Below are positions 8,482 to 17,314 of a DNA stretch of 45,110 bases, one piece after another (positions within the stretch are counted from its first letter, which is position 1; each line of letters opens with the position of its first letter). The DNA is taken from contig CBDUVB010000013.1 of NCBI GenBank assembly GCA_965370555.1, positions 1-45,110 on the forward strand. Reading direction: 5' to 3'. This DNA comes from JAJOKK01 sp965370555 (GTDB lineage Bacteria; Bipolaricaulota; Bipolaricaulia; UBA7950; UBA9294). Under the pieces are notes generated by a model. It worked only from the letters and a program-made list of their open reading frames with translations, had not been told where the DNA came from and made no database searches. The position numbers and the translations under genes were made by a program.

Positions 8482-9482
8482 CCGATCCGTTCTATACCCT
8501 GGGGATAGAGACCTCCTGCGATGAGACCGCGGTCGCCATCCTGCGCGGGGAGACGGACCTTGTTGTGAACCTCGTCTACTCACAGGCTGAGATCCACGCC
8601 CGTTACGGTGGGGTCGTCCCCGAGGTCGCCTCGCGCGATCACCTGCGCAAGCTCCCTTACCTCGTGCGCGACGCGCTCGCCCAGGCCGATCTCTCGTTGG
8701 ACGACATCTCCCTCGTCGCGGCCACCTACGGGCCCGGGTTGGTCGGCCCCCTCCTCGTCGGTCTCTCCTACGGGAAAGGGATCGCCTTCGGCCGGGAGAT
8801 CCCATTCATCGGGGTGAATCACCTAGAGGGGCACATCTTCGCCCAGCGGCTGAGCACCCCCGATGTAGCCCCGCCGTTTATGGCCCTGATCGTCTCCGGC
8901 GGACATACCAGTCTTGTCGAAGTAAAGGGATACGGCAACTACCAACTGGTCGGAGCGACGGTCGACGATGCAGCCGGCGAGGCGCTCGACAAGGTCGGTA
9001 AGATGCTCGGGATCGGGTATCCTGCCGGGGCGGAGATCGACCGCCTCGCGCGACAAGGAAGCCCCACCGCGATCCCGTTTCCTCGACCGATGTCCTCCTC
9101 CCCCGGGTTCGATTTCAGCTTCGCCGGGTTGAAGACCGCCGTCCTCTACCACCTAAAGAAAAATACACGGGAGAAGCAGGAAGACGTCGCCGCCTCGTTC
9201 CTGGCGAGCGTCGTCGACGTGTTGACCAAAAAATCGCTCGAAGCGACGCGCCGCTATCACCTCAAGCGATTGGTCGTGGTTGGCGGAGTGGCCGCGAACT
9301 CCCACCTACGAGAGCGCCTCACGAGCGACGGGGTGGAACGCGGGATCGACGTCCTTTTCCCGGAGCGTTCCTACTGCACCGACAACGCCGCCATGATCGC
9401 CGCCGCTGGTGCGTATCATCACCTTATCCAGGGAGAGTCGCATCCACTCTCCCTTGCGCCGGAGCCGTCGCTCTCACTGTAG
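8478..9482 (+). CDS. tsaD: tRNA N6-adenosine threonylcarbamoyltransferase
   Basis: Transfers the threonylcarbamoyl group to A37 of ANN-decoding tRNAs, working with TsaB and TsaE, which are not in this window. 334 residues. The ASKHA fold is shown by GIETSCDETAVAIL at the N-terminus, the metal ligands H115 and H119 in NHLEGHIFA, SGGHTSLVEV (140-149), DDAAGEALDKVGK and GGVAANSHLRERL, with a C-terminal CTDNAAMIAAAG. ATGA overlap with hpt; the operon terminator begins one base after the stop. Confidence 0.96.
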   Translation: MTDPFYTLGIETSCDETAVAILRGETDLVVNLVYSQAEIHARYGGVVPEVASRDHLRKLPYLVRDALAQADLSLDDISLVAATYGPGLVGPLLVGLSYGKGIAFGREIPFIGVNHLEGHIFAQRLSTPDVAPPFMALIVSGGHTSLVEVKGYGNYQLVGATVDDAAGEALDKVGKMLGIGYPAGAEIDRLARQGSPTAIPFPRPMSSSPGFDFSFAGLKTAVLYHLKKNTREKQEDVAASFLASVVDVLTKKSLEATRRYHLKRLVVVGGVAANSHLRERLTSDGVERGIDVLFPERSYCTDNAAMIAAAGAYHHLIQGESHPLSLAPEPSLSL

Positions 9483-9512
9483 CGTTGCAGCTTGTCTGCA
9501 ACGTTCTTCTTT
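9483..9512 (+). terminator. Terminator after tsaD
   Basis: A perfect 8-bp stem CGTTGCAG (9483-9490) / CTGCAACG (9496-9503) with loop CTTGT, followed by TTCTTCTTT. It begins directly after the TAG of tsaD. Its stem length and loop resemble the TCTTG-loop hairpins at 19800-19820 and 19920-19940. Confidence 0.8.
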
Positions 9513-9772
9513 GCTGCCTCCGCGGACTCTCTTGTGAGACAATGGTAGACCCCCTTTTGCGCCGGGAATCTCAGGGCAGCAGGCGATGTACCACTGTCTC
9601 GCTCGATAATCGCCGTAATTCGTTTCGCATGCCAAAGATCTCTTATCTCTCCCCTTAATCCCTAGCCGCGTCATCCTGCACTTACAATTCACAGCAATGT
9701 GCCTTGTCTGTCCATGGCCTGCCCTCCTTCCAGCGCGGCGTGATCTCTCCTTAGCAGGTGCAGCACTGCTGC
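9513..9772. other. 260-base spacer with no recognised gene
   Basis: It lies between the tsaD terminator and the promoter of the M42 peptidase. No ORF with a ribosome binding site stands out on either strand. One long-range pairing, GGCGAT (about 9582-9587) with ATCGCC (about 9608-9613), is visible but too weak to call an RNA gene. Confidence 0.4.
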
Positions 9773-9801
9773 TAGACACCCCCCTCTGCGGCGGGTAGAC
9801 T
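9773..9801 (+). promoter_or_regulatory. Promoter of the M42 peptidase gene
   Basis: -35 TAGACA (9773-9778), 17-base spacer, -10 TAGACT (9796-9801). Predicted start is near 9808, followed within a few bases by the AGAGGAGGAG ribosome binding site. Confidence 0.45.
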
Positions 9802-9825
9802 ATCGTTACTACAAGAGGAGGAGTA

Positions 9826-10893
9826 ATGGAGAAAGATAGAGTTAAGTTTCTGCGCGACTGTGTCGAGGCGATCAGTCCGTCCGGTTTTGAGGAAGAGATG
9901 TCCCGCATCTGGCGGAAGGAAGCGGACAAGTTCGCCGATCGCACCTGGGCCGACGTACATGGCAATTCTTACGCCGTGGTCAACGAGGGCGGGAGTCCAC
10001 GCATAATGCTCGCCGGGCACATGGACGAGATCGGACTGATGATCACCTACATCGACGACAAGGGTTACCTGTCGTTTGCGCCCATCGGCGGCTGGGATCT
10101 GCAGGTCCTTCCCGGGCAACGCGTGAGGATCCGTGGGGTGAAGGGAATTGTTCTCGGTGTCATCGGGCGCAAGCCGATCCATCTTCTCGAAGCGGAGGAG
10201 CGGAAGAAGGTGGTCAAGTTCGAGGGCCTGTGGATAGATATCGGCGCCAAGGACAAGAAAGACGCCGAAAAACACGTTTCCATCGGGGACCCAGCGGTTC
10301 TCGACTATGGCTTTGCCCCGCTGCTGAACGACATCGTTGTCGCGCGTGCGTTTGACGACCGCGTGGGGGCGTTTGTCATACTCGAAGCGGCGCGTTTGGC
10401 AGCAAAGATGAACCCCAAGGCGGCAATCTACGCGGTGGGCACGGTGCAGGAAGAGGTCGGCCTACGCGGTGCGCGCACGAGCGCATTCGGGATCGATCCG
10501 CAAGTGGGGATCGCCGTCGATGTGGGATTCGCCACCGATACTCCGGGGATGGGAGACGAGAAGAAGAAGGTCGGCGACATTGCAATGGGTAAGGGCCCGA
10601 TCATCGCCCGCGGACCGAACATCAACCCCAAGCTGTTCGAGCTTATCGTCAACACAGCGAAGAAGGAGAAGATCCCTTATCAGGTCGAGGGAGCCCCCCG
10701 CGGAACGGGTACGGATGCCAACGCAATTCAGCTCACCCGTGCCGGCGTTGCCACCGGGCTAATCTCCATCCCTAATCGATATATGCACTCTCCGTGCGAG
10801 CTTGTTCACCTCGGTGATTTGGAGAACATTGCCAAGCTGATCGCTCATACAGTGGTGAAGATCAACGACAAGACAGACTTCATTCCGTCGTGA
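9826..10893 (+). CDS. M42 family metallo-aminopeptidase
   Basis: Dinuclear metal aminopeptidase of the TET/glutamyl aminopeptidase/FrvX family, cytoplasmic, trimming peptides produced by larger proteases. 355 residues. Metal and catalytic residues are all visible: H65 and D67 in AGHMDEIG, the bridging aspartate in FDDRVGAF (177-178), the glutamate pair E209/E210 in VQEEVG, D232 in VDVGFATDTP and H321 in HSPCE. Members of this family were once annotated as endoglucanases; the residue set here fits a peptidase. AGAGGAGGAG precedes the ATG. A single-gene unit between its own promoter and a 14-bp-stem hairpin. Confidence 0.93.
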   Translation: MEKDRVKFLRDCVEAISPSGFEEEMSRIWRKEADKFADRTWADVHGNSYAVVNEGGSPRIMLAGHMDEIGLMITYIDDKGYLSFAPIGGWDLQVLPGQRVRIRGVKGIVLGVIGRKPIHLLEAEERKKVVKFEGLWIDIGAKDKKDAEKHVSIGDPAVLDYGFAPLLNDIVVARAFDDRVGAFVILEAARLAAKMNPKAAIYAVGTVQEEVGLRGARTSAFGIDPQVGIAVDVGFATDTPGMGDEKKKVGDIAMGKGPIIARGPNINPKLFELIVNTAKKEKIPYQVEGAPRGTGTDANAIQLTRAGVATGLISIPNRYMHSPCELVHLGDLENIAKLIAHTVVKINDKTDFIPS

Positions 10894-10896
10894 TAA

Positions 10897-10975
10897 TCGA
10901 ACGATCGAATGATTGAGTGAGCGGGAGATTGAGTGATTGAATCGATAAATCACTCAATCTCTCAATTTTTCAACT
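10897..10975 (+). repeat. ATTGAG repeat cluster forming the M42 terminator
   Basis: Contains two direct GATTGAGTGA units (10911-10920, 10927-10936). The second forms a perfect 14-bp stem, 10925-10938 with 10948-10961, around a 9-base loop. Five T follow (10966-10970), so it can act as a terminator despite its AT-rich stem. The same ATTGAG/GTTCAAT words recur near 19523, 19972, 23295-23333 and 44775. Confidence 0.7.
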
Positions 10976-10996
10976 CCTAAATAACTTCTTGTATCC

Positions 10997-11025
10997 TTGA
11001 TTGCACCGGAGCGCTGACGTATAGT
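10997..11025 (+). promoter_or_regulatory. Promoter of the thiamine operon
   Basis: -35 TTGATT (10997-11002), 17-base spacer, -10 TATAGT (11020-11025). Predicted start near 11032, immediately before the riboswitch aptamer. Confidence 0.6.
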
Positions 11026-11035
11026 CTTTCTATAT

Positions 11036-11131
<96 letters not shown>

Positions 11132-11177
11132 GGTAGCGATATCCCGCGCAACCCAGGCTGGTTACGGGTTGGAGATC

Positions 11178-12065
11178 ATGCGGGAGCAAGAGGTTCTCAA
11201 AATCATCCGTGCACAAGTCGCCGAGGCCGGAGACGACGCTGCCTCGTTGTTGTTTCGCAATACCCATCTGATTCTCACCACCGATATGCTCCACCGCACG
11301 AGCGACTTCCCGCGGGGAGCGACCTCGCGGGCGATCGGGTGGCGCAGTGTCGCGGTCTCCCTCTCCGATCTCGCTGCGATGGGCGCGCAACCGCTTGGCA
11401 TTCTCCTCGCGGTGGCAGATCCCAAACTTGACGAAGAGCTCATTCGCGGAATACTCGCTGGTGCGCGGGCCTGTTGCGACTCTGCGGGGACCCGCCTCGT
11501 CGGAGGGGATATCGATCGGCTGGACGAACTGACCCTGGTGAGCACCGGGATCGGTGAAGCAAAGAGACCAATCCACCGCGCCGGTGCACAGAGAGGCGAC
11601 CTCGTTTGCGTCACTGGGGCGCTCGGACGAACGCAGGCCGCGCTGTCCCTGTTCGCCGCAGGAGAGCTCGCACGGGCGAACGACCTCTTCTGCTTCCTCC
11701 CACGGGTCGACTGGGGGATTAAGCTCGCCGCGCACGCCACAAGTATGATCGATATCTCGGACGGACTCGCACACTCGCTTCACCTCCTCTCCCGCGAGAG
11801 CAAGGTCGGATGCTCGATCGAGGAGGATCTCCTTCCTGTAATCCCCGACCTCGCACAGGCGATTCCATCAGCATCACGGTCCGAGGCGAGCCACACCGAG
11901 GTTAGCCTCTTCGGTGGGGAGGACTACGAGCTATTGTTCACCCTCCCTGAAAGCGCGATCCCAGCGATCGACCCTGCGGTGCACTACACAGTGATCGGCC
12001 GTGTCACCGACGGCGCGGTCCTCATCGATGGTTGCGAGCTCCCCGATCGAGGCTACGAACACTAA
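11178..12065 (+). CDS. thiL: Thiamine-monophosphate kinase
   Basis: Phosphorylates thiamine monophosphate to thiamine pyrophosphate, the last step to the cofactor. 295 residues from the ATG at 11178, which follows GGGTTGGAG. An in-frame upstream ATG at 11097 lies inside the riboswitch and is rejected. AIR-synthase-like fold with GDDAA near residue 18, TTDMLHRTSDF, the SLSDLAAMGA motif, GGDIDR, MIDISDGLAHSL and the C-terminal FGGEDYELLFTL. First gene of the TPP-controlled unit and followed by a thiamine-type importer. The operon thus covers uptake and the final phosphorylation, but not de novo synthesis. Confidence 0.95.
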   Translation: MREQEVLKIIRAQVAEAGDDAASLLFRNTHLILTTDMLHRTSDFPRGATSRAIGWRSVAVSLSDLAAMGAQPLGILLAVADPKLDEELIRGILAGARACCDSAGTRLVGGDIDRLDELTLVSTGIGEAKRPIHRAGAQRGDLVCVTGALGRTQAALSLFAAGELARANDLFCFLPRVDWGIKLAAHATSMIDISDGLAHSLHLLSRESKVGCSIEEDLLPVIPDLAQAIPSASRSEASHTEVSLFGGEDYELLFTLPESAIPAIDPAVHYTVIGRVTDGAVLIDGCELPDRGYEH

Positions 12066-12080
12066 TAGGAGATGGTGACT

Positions 12081-13109
12081 ATGAAGAAGGGAAGGCTGGT
12101 ACTGATGATGATCGCCATGTTGGCGATCGGGATCATTGGGATGGCAAAGGAGACGCTCGTCGTCTACACCTACAGCAGTTTCGTGTCATGGGGCCCGGCA
12201 GGGGAGCTCAAAGAGGCGTTCGAGGCGCGCTACGACTGCAACCTGGAGTTCGTCACCGCCGGAGGCGGCAAGGCGACCCTCTCCCGCCTCCTCGCGGAGA
12301 GAGAAGCCGGTGGTACCGATGCCGACCTGTTTATGGCCGAGATGAATGACGTCCCACGGATCGCCACCTACAACCTCTTCCTCCCGGTTACGGTAGAGGA
12401 TGTTCCGAACCTCGCGCACATCCCGCAGGAGCTCCTGCTCGACCAAACCGCGGGGCTTGTCCCGTACGAGCATGGGTACATCACCCTCACCTACGACTCG
12501 CAGATCCTGAGTGAGGAGGAGCTTCCAGCTACATTGGAAGCGTTGACTGATCCTCGTTACAAGGGGATGCTCGTCTGCGAGGATCCGCGCACCTCCTCTA
12601 CCGGGTTCTCGTTCCTCTTGTGGACGATCGCCCACTTCGGCGAGGAGGGATACCTCGACTTCTGGCGCTCGATCGATCCGACCCTCCTTACGATTACCCA
12701 AGGGTGGAGTGAGGCGTGGACACTGCTCACGCACGGAGAGGCTCCCATTGCAGTTAGCTTCTCCACCGACACTGCCTACGGGGCGATGTACGAGGATTCG
12801 TTGCGCTATCGCGCGTTCGCCCCAGGGGGGGAGGGATACCGCACGGTCTACGGGGTGGGGATCGTCAGGGAGACAAACCATCCGGAGCTCGCCAAGGGAT
12901 TCATAGACCTCCTCCTCTCCAAGGAGATCCAGGAGCTCCTGCCAAGAACCGAGATCATGTTCCCGGCGAACGAGGCGGCCGAACTCCCAGAGGAGTATCA
13001 GGAGCACGCCATCATTCCGTCCGACCCGCTGATGCTCCCGTTGGAGATCGTCGGTACACGTATGGATAGCTGGCTGTACGACTGGGCACGGGTGATCACG
13101 ACGCGGTGA
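12081..13109 (+). CDS. thiB: Thiamine-type ABC transporter substrate-binding protein
   Basis: Periplasmic receptor of the ThiB/iron family, about 342 residues. A signal peptide is visible: MKKGR, a hydrophobic run, cleavage probably after GMA. The mature protein begins with the ThiB-like LVVYTYSSFVSWGPAGEL and has GGGKATLSRLLAERE and the LLSKEIQELLP segment near the C-terminus. An ATG at 12072 abuts the AGGAG and is too close; the ATG at 12081 has a 9-base spacing and is preferred. The TGA overlaps the GTG of thiP. Control by the TPP riboswitch supports thiamine or its phosphates as ligand. Confidence 0.88.
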   Translation: MKKGRLVLMMIAMLAIGIIGMAKETLVVYTYSSFVSWGPAGELKEAFEARYDCNLEFVTAGGGKATLSRLLAEREAGGTDADLFMAEMNDVPRIATYNLFLPVTVEDVPNLAHIPQELLLDQTAGLVPYEHGYITLTYDSQILSEEELPATLEALTDPRYKGMLVCEDPRTSSTGFSFLLWTIAHFGEEGYLDFWRSIDPTLLTITQGWSEAWTLLTHGEAPIAVSFSTDTAYGAMYEDSLRYRAFAPGGEGYRTVYGVGIVRETNHPELAKGFIDLLLSKEIQELLPRTEIMFPANEAAELPEEYQEHAIIPSDPLMLPLEIVGTRMDSWLYDWARVITTR

Positions 13110-14773
13110 GAAAGGGCTGGTTCGTTCTCCTTGCCATACCAGCAGGGTTTCTCGCCCTCGTCTTCTACTACCCGCTCGGGCTCATCCTAAGAACCGGGCT
13201 GAGCGAGGGAGGGCGGCTGACCCTGGCCCCACTGCAGGAGATCCTCGCCGATCCCTATTACCTACGTCTCATCGTTTTTACGATCGAACAGGCCGCCTTG
13301 AGCACGCTTGCCAGCCTGGCGATCGGTCTTCCGGGTGCGTACCTCCTCACGCGATACACGTTCCCGGGTAAGGAGACGATCCGCTCGCTCACCGTCGTCC
13401 CGTTCGTCCTCCCCGCGATCACGGTGGCACTGGGGTTCATCCTCTTCTTCGGGAACAGCGGCCACCTGAACCAGTTCTTGATGAGTATCTTTCACCTGGC
13501 ACGCCCGCCCGTCCGCCTCCTCTACTCCCTGCGGGGGATCGTCCTGGCGCACGCGTTCTACAACGCCCCGATCGTTACGCGAATGGTGAACGCCGTCTGG
13601 GAGGGGCTCGATCCCGCGATCGACGAGGCGTCGATCTCCCTTGGGGCCGGGCGACTGCGGCGGTTCTTGGGAATCACCCTCCCACGCCTTGCCCCGGCCT
13701 TGCTCTCCAGCGCGGCTTTGGTCTTCATCTTCACCTTCCTCTCCTTCCCAATCGTCCTCTCCCTCGGCGGGGCCCGTTACGCCACGATAGAGGTGGAGAT
13801 ATATACCCTCACCCGCACCCTCCTCGACTACCGGCTCGGCTCGGCATTGATCCTGGTGGAGACCTTTCTTTCACTCGGGTTCACCTACCTCTACCTGCGC
13901 ACGGAGGGACGCTTCGCCTCCACGACGCGGGGAGAGAGGGAGATCCCCACGCAGCCGCTCTTGCGCGGGCCGCTCACGTTCGGCAAGTGGTTGCTCCTTG
14001 TATACTCGCTCCTCGCGGCGATCTTCTTCCTCGGCCCGATCGTCTCCATTCTGGCCGATTCCTTGCGCGCCGGCGGGGGTTGGACGTTCTCGAACTATCG
14101 AGAGCTCCTCTCCCTCTCCTACAGCCCATTCCTCGGATCCTCCCCGTTGCACACGGTATTGAACAGCTTCCTGATCGCGGGGATCTCCACACTGATTGCC
14201 CTTCCTGTAGGGACCGCCGTCGCTTGGTTCGCCGTGCGCAGTCGGCTCCCCGGGAGGAGGATCATCGAGGCTATTCTGATGGCACCACTCGCCGTCTCTT
14301 CCGTGGCGATCGGGTTCGCCGTCCTGCGAGGGCTCTCTGGATCCCCGCTTCACCTTGGAGGGACTCTCCTCGCGATCGCCCTCGCACACGGTATTTTGAC
14401 GTACCCATTCGTTGTCAGGTCACTCCGTCCGGTCCTGGAAGGGCTCGATGTGGGGCTCATCGAGGCGGCTCGCTCACTAGGAGCCTCGCGGGTGCGAGCG
14501 TTCTTCGAGGTGGAATTTCCGTTGATCAGACGAGGCCTGCTTGTCGCTGCGGTCTTTGCAATTGCCCTCAGCATGGGGGAGATGAGCGCCACGATCATGC
14601 TAATGCGCCCCGGCCTCTCGACGATTCCCGTGGCGGTCTACGGTCTCCTCTCGGCGCGCCAGTTCGGGGCTGCGAGCGCGATGGCGGTCGTCCTCATCGC
14701 GGTGACCTCCTTCTCCTTCCTTGCTATCGACCTCTTGGGAGGAAGAGAGGGAAAAGGAGGACTCAGGTGGTGA
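13106..14773 (+). CDS. thiP: Thiamine-type ABC transporter permease, two-domain
   Basis: Inner-membrane permease with two fused halves, 555 residues, about twelve hydrophobic segments. Each half has an EAA loop: EASISLGAGRLRRFLGITLP near residues 174-193 and EAARSLGASRVRAFFEVEFP near 453-472. This tandem arrangement is usual for ThiP and FbpB. The start is GTG overlapping the thiB stop (GTGA). The end overlaps the ATPase start. It works with the neighbouring binding protein and ATPase. Confidence 0.9.
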   Translation: MRKGWFVLLAIPAGFLALVFYYPLGLILRTGLSEGGRLTLAPLQEILADPYYLRLIVFTIEQAALSTLASLAIGLPGAYLLTRYTFPGKETIRSLTVVPFVLPAITVALGFILFFGNSGHLNQFLMSIFHLARPPVRLLYSLRGIVLAHAFYNAPIVTRMVNAVWEGLDPAIDEASISLGAGRLRRFLGITLPRLAPALLSSAALVFIFTFLSFPIVLSLGGARYATIEVEIYTLTRTLLDYRLGSALILVETFLSLGFTYLYLRTEGRFASTTRGEREIPTQPLLRGPLTFGKWLLLVYSLLAAIFFLGPIVSILADSLRAGGGWTFSNYRELLSLSYSPFLGSSPLHTVLNSFLIAGISTLIALPVGTAVAWFAVRSRLPGRRIIEAILMAPLAVSSVAIGFAVLRGLSGSPLHLGGTLLAIALAHGILTYPFVVRSLRPVLEGLDVGLIEAARSLGASRVRAFFEVEFPLIRRGLLVAAVFAIALSMGEMSATIMLMRPGLSTIPVAVYGLLSARQFGAASAMAVVLIAVTSFSFLAIDLLGGREGKGGLRW

Positions 14774-15852
14774 AACTCTCCGTCGTCGAGATCGAGAAGA
14801 CGTTCGGCGCCATCAATGCGGTCGATAAGGTGAGCTTCGAACTCGAGAGGCGTGAATTCTTGAGCCTCCTCGGGCCATCGGGCTGCGGGAAGACGACGAT
14901 CCTTCGCCTGATCGCCGGGTTCGAGCGGCCCGATGCCGGGCAGATCCTCCTCGATGGACGGAAGCTCCTCCCCGTTCCCCCGGAAAAGCGGCAGATCGGG
15001 TTTGTCTTTCAGAACTACGCCCTCTTCCCGCACATGACCGTGGCAAGGAACATCGCTTACGGGGTACGCTTCGATCGGAGGATCGACACGAAGCGCCGCG
15101 TCGAAGAACTCCTCGACCTCGTGGACCTACGGGGATTCGAGCGACGACGACCAGCCGAACTCTCTTCTGGACAGAGCCAGCGGGTCGCCCTGGCACGCGC
15201 CCTCGCTCCCAAACCGGCGATCCTCCTCCTAGATGAGCCGCTCTCCGCGCTCGACGCCAAGTTGCGTGAATCCCTGCGGAGCGAAATCCGTCGCATTCAG
15301 CAGGAGGTTCGTCTTTCCGCGATCTACGTCACCCACGATCAAGAGGAGGCGCTCGCCCTCTCCGATCGAATTGGGGTGATAAACGAGGGGAGAATCGAGC
15401 AGATCGGGACCCCGAAGGCGATCTACCGCCACCCTGAGACAACGTTCGTCGCCTCGTTCATCGGCCATACGAACCGGCTGGAAGGGATTGTGATCGGCTA
15501 TGTAGATGGGCGCATGCAGGTGAAAGTTGGCAGAGATGTTCTTCTCGTTGCCGACAGCGGCGCAGCATCCGGAAGACGTACCACCCGCAGTGGTCGTACC
15601 ACCTGCGGTGGTCGCGTTACCCTATTCATCAAGGAAGAGGACCTTTACCTCGATGGAAGCGGGGAAAACACCCTCATCGCGCGGGTTGAGAGGATCGAAT
15701 ACCGCGGGGACGCAACCGTAATTGCGCTGGTAAGCCCGCTCGGAACCCTGCATGCGCGTATCGCGGGCACGAAAGAGGATCTTCCAGGAATTGGAGGCCG
15801 AGTGACCGTCGGTTTCGAAGAGAAAGACGTGATCCTCATCGCCGATTCTTGA
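14767..15852 (+). CDS. ABC transporter ATPase of the thiamine operon (ThiQ role, PotA/FbpC-like length)
   Basis: ATP-hydrolysing subunit for the ThiB-ThiP importer, about 361 residues. Walker A GPSGCGKTT (36-44), Q-loop VFQNYALFPHMT, signature LSSGQSQRVALARA (from 132), Walker B LLLDEPLSALD, H-loop YVTHDQEEAL. The signature reads LSSGQ rather than LSGGQ. A C-terminal TOBE-like domain is present, unlike the short ThiQ of enterobacteria. The start is GTG at 14767 or 14770, both after AAGGAGG and overlapping the thiP stop. A palindromic 18-base duplication sits in frame near residues 270-284. Ends 4 bases from the convergent purB stop. Confidence 0.88.
   Translation: MVKLSVVEIEKTFGAINAVDKVSFELERREFLSLLGPSGCGKTTILRLIAGFERPDAGQILLDGRKLLPVPPEKRQIGFVFQNYALFPHMTVARNIAYGVRFDRRIDTKRRVEELLDLVDLRGFERRRPAELSSGQSQRVALARALAPKPAILLLDEPLSALDAKLRESLRSEIRRIQQEVRLSAIYVTHDQEEALALSDRIGVINEGRIEQIGTPKAIYRHPETTFVASFIGHTNRLEGIVIGYVDGRMQVKVGRDVLLVADSGAASGRRTTRSGRTTCGGRVTLFIKEEDLYLDGSGENTLIARVERIEYRGDATVIALVSPLGTLHARIAGTKEDLPGIGGRVTVGFEEKDVILIADS
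15580..15612 (+). repeat. Tandem palindromic 18-base repeat inside the ATPase gene
   Basis: Two palindrome-like units, ACCACCCGCAGTGGT (15580-15594) and ACCACCTGCGGTGGT (15598-15612), are repeated with an 18-base period. The second is a perfect 6-bp inverted repeat around TGC. They add RTTRSG and RTTCGG between the last ATPase segments and the TOBE-like domain, keeping the frame open. Confidence 0.7.
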
Positions 15853-15856
15853 CCGG

Positions 15857-17149
15857 CTACGAAGCAGCTCGTTCGATCAGTCGGCGGCTGGTGACCCTTA
15901 CCCGTTCGAGAAGGGCCTCCTCGTCGATCCCTTCCCCCTTAAGAGACCGTGCGACCTGTGGATCGTCTCTCAGCACGGAAACGAGCGATGAATCCGCTTC
16001 AAGCGCGCACTGCGCCGCTGCCTTGATCGCCTCATGGGCCGTGCTCCGCGCCATTCCGCGCTCGATGAGCTCGATGAGGAGAATCTGCGAGTAGATCGCC
16101 CCCTTTGTCAGTGAAAGGTTCTTTGCAATCCGCTCCTCGTGGACGACGAGCCCCTCGATGATCCCTCGCACCTTAACAAGCATATAGTGGATGAGGAGGA
16201 AGCTATCGGGGAGGATGACCCGTTCTACGCACGAGTGCGACATATCCCTCTCGTGCCACAAGGCGATGTTCTCCAAACCTGCTTGCAGGTTCCCCCGCAA
16301 GATCCTTGCGAGCCCACAGATCCGCTCAGAGGTGATCGGGTTGCGCTTGTGCGGCATCGAGGAGGACCCCTCAGGGTGGGGCTCCTCCACCTCGCCGATC
16401 TCGGTGCGAGAGAGGTGGCGGAACTCGAGGGCTATTTTCTCCAGGCTCGCCCCGGTGATTGCGATTGCGGCGAGGACCTCGGCATGGCGATCGCGCTGCA
16501 GAACTTGGTTTGCGATCCTCGCCGGACGAAGCCCAAGTTTCTCGCAAGTTATCTCCTCCACCGCAGGGGTGACACACGAGTACGTCCCTACTGGGCCTGA
16601 GAGCTTCCCTACACATATTGACTCTCGTGCCTGCCCCAGGCGGTGGAGGTCGCGTCCGAGCTCTTCATGCCACAAGAGGAACTTCAAGCCGAGAGTCGTC
16701 GGTTCGGCGTGCATCCCATGCGTGCGCCCGACGATCACCAGATCCTGGTACTGATGGGCTTTCTCGAAGAGAAGCGTCCGTAGCCTCTCGGCCTCGTGCA
16801 CGATCAGGTCGAGCCCATCACGCATCTGAAGCGATAGAGCCGTGTCCTTGACATCCGAGGAGGTAAGGCCCTGATGGATGAATCTCCCTGCTTCCCCGGC
16901 CTGCTCCTCTAGCGTGCGGATGAAGGCGAGGAGGTCGTGCCGGATCTCTTCCTCAATCTCGCGAATGCGGGGAAGATCGACGTGGATAGTCTTCTTGACA
17001 ACAGCGAATGTCCCTTCGGGGACCTCGCCGAGCTTCTCCATCGCATGGAGAGCCGCGAGCTCAACCTGTAGCCAACGATCATACTGAGCCTGCAGGCTCC
17101 ACAACTCCTTCATCGGGGAAAGGCTATACCGTTTGATCATCGGGTTCAT
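15857..17149 (-). CDS. purB: Adenylosuccinate lyase
   Basis: Acts twice in purine synthesis: it releases fumarate from SAICAR and from adenylosuccinate. About 430 residues, family-typical. Visible are TSSDVKDTALSLQM, the GRTHGMHAEPTTLG segment with the catalytic histidine, and the fumarase/lyase signature SSSMPHKRNPITSE with the catalytic serine. The frame is open upstream of 17149, but the ATG there has AGGAG 8 bases before it. A second ATG at 17140 (MIKRYSLSPMKELW) matches the usual N-terminus and is an alternative. Convergent with the thiamine operon and divergent from pus10. Confidence 0.95.
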   Translation of the reverse strand: MNPMIKRYSLSPMKELWSLQAQYDRWLQVELAALHAMEKLGEVPEGTFAVVKKTIHVDLPRIREIEEEIRHDLLAFIRTLEEQAGEAGRFIHQGLTSSDVKDTALSLQMRDGLDLIVHEAERLRTLLFEKAHQYQDLVIVGRTHGMHAEPTTLGLKFLLWHEELGRDLHRLGQARESICVGKLSGPVGTYSCVTPAVEEITCEKLGLRPARIANQVLQRDRHAEVLAAIAITGASLEKIALEFRHLSRTEIGEVEEPHPEGSSSMPHKRNPITSERICGLARILRGNLQAGLENIALWHERDMSHSCVERVILPDSFLLIHYMLVKVRGIIEGLVVHEERIAKNLSLTKGAIYSQILLIELIERGMARSTAHEAIKAAAQCALEADSSLVSVLRDDPQVARSLKGEGIDEEALLERVRVTSRRLIERAAS

Positions 17150-17170
17150 GTCCTCCGCTCCTATTATGCC

Positions 17171-17199
17171 ACTATGTGGGGCGGTTACCAATGTTTCAA
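17171..17199 (-). promoter_or_regulatory. Possible promoter of purB
   Basis: On the minus strand: -35 TTGAAA (17194-17199), 17-base spacer, -10 CATAGT (17171-17176). The start would be about 15 bases before the ATG. The -10 box is only a 4/6 match. Confidence 0.4.
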
Positions 17200-17314
17200 C
17201 CCAGCGATGTGCAGACCGTGGATCCTGACGATCAACAGGAGACTTCCGTCCTTTGAAACACGCCTATCTATGCGCGAAGATTCAAAGCTGACTCCAGGAC
17301 AAAAGAGGCAAGCG

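Noticed and set aside
10897..10975. CRISPR-like direct repeats after the M42 gene
   Set aside because: Only two short degenerate units with no spacer-length regularity; they belong to the ATTGAG repeat family.
13987..14766. Long N-terminal extension of the thiamine-operon ATPase
   Set aside because: The extra 260 codons overlap thiP in another frame and look like a shadow; the ABC domain starts normally after AAGGAGG at 14754-14760.
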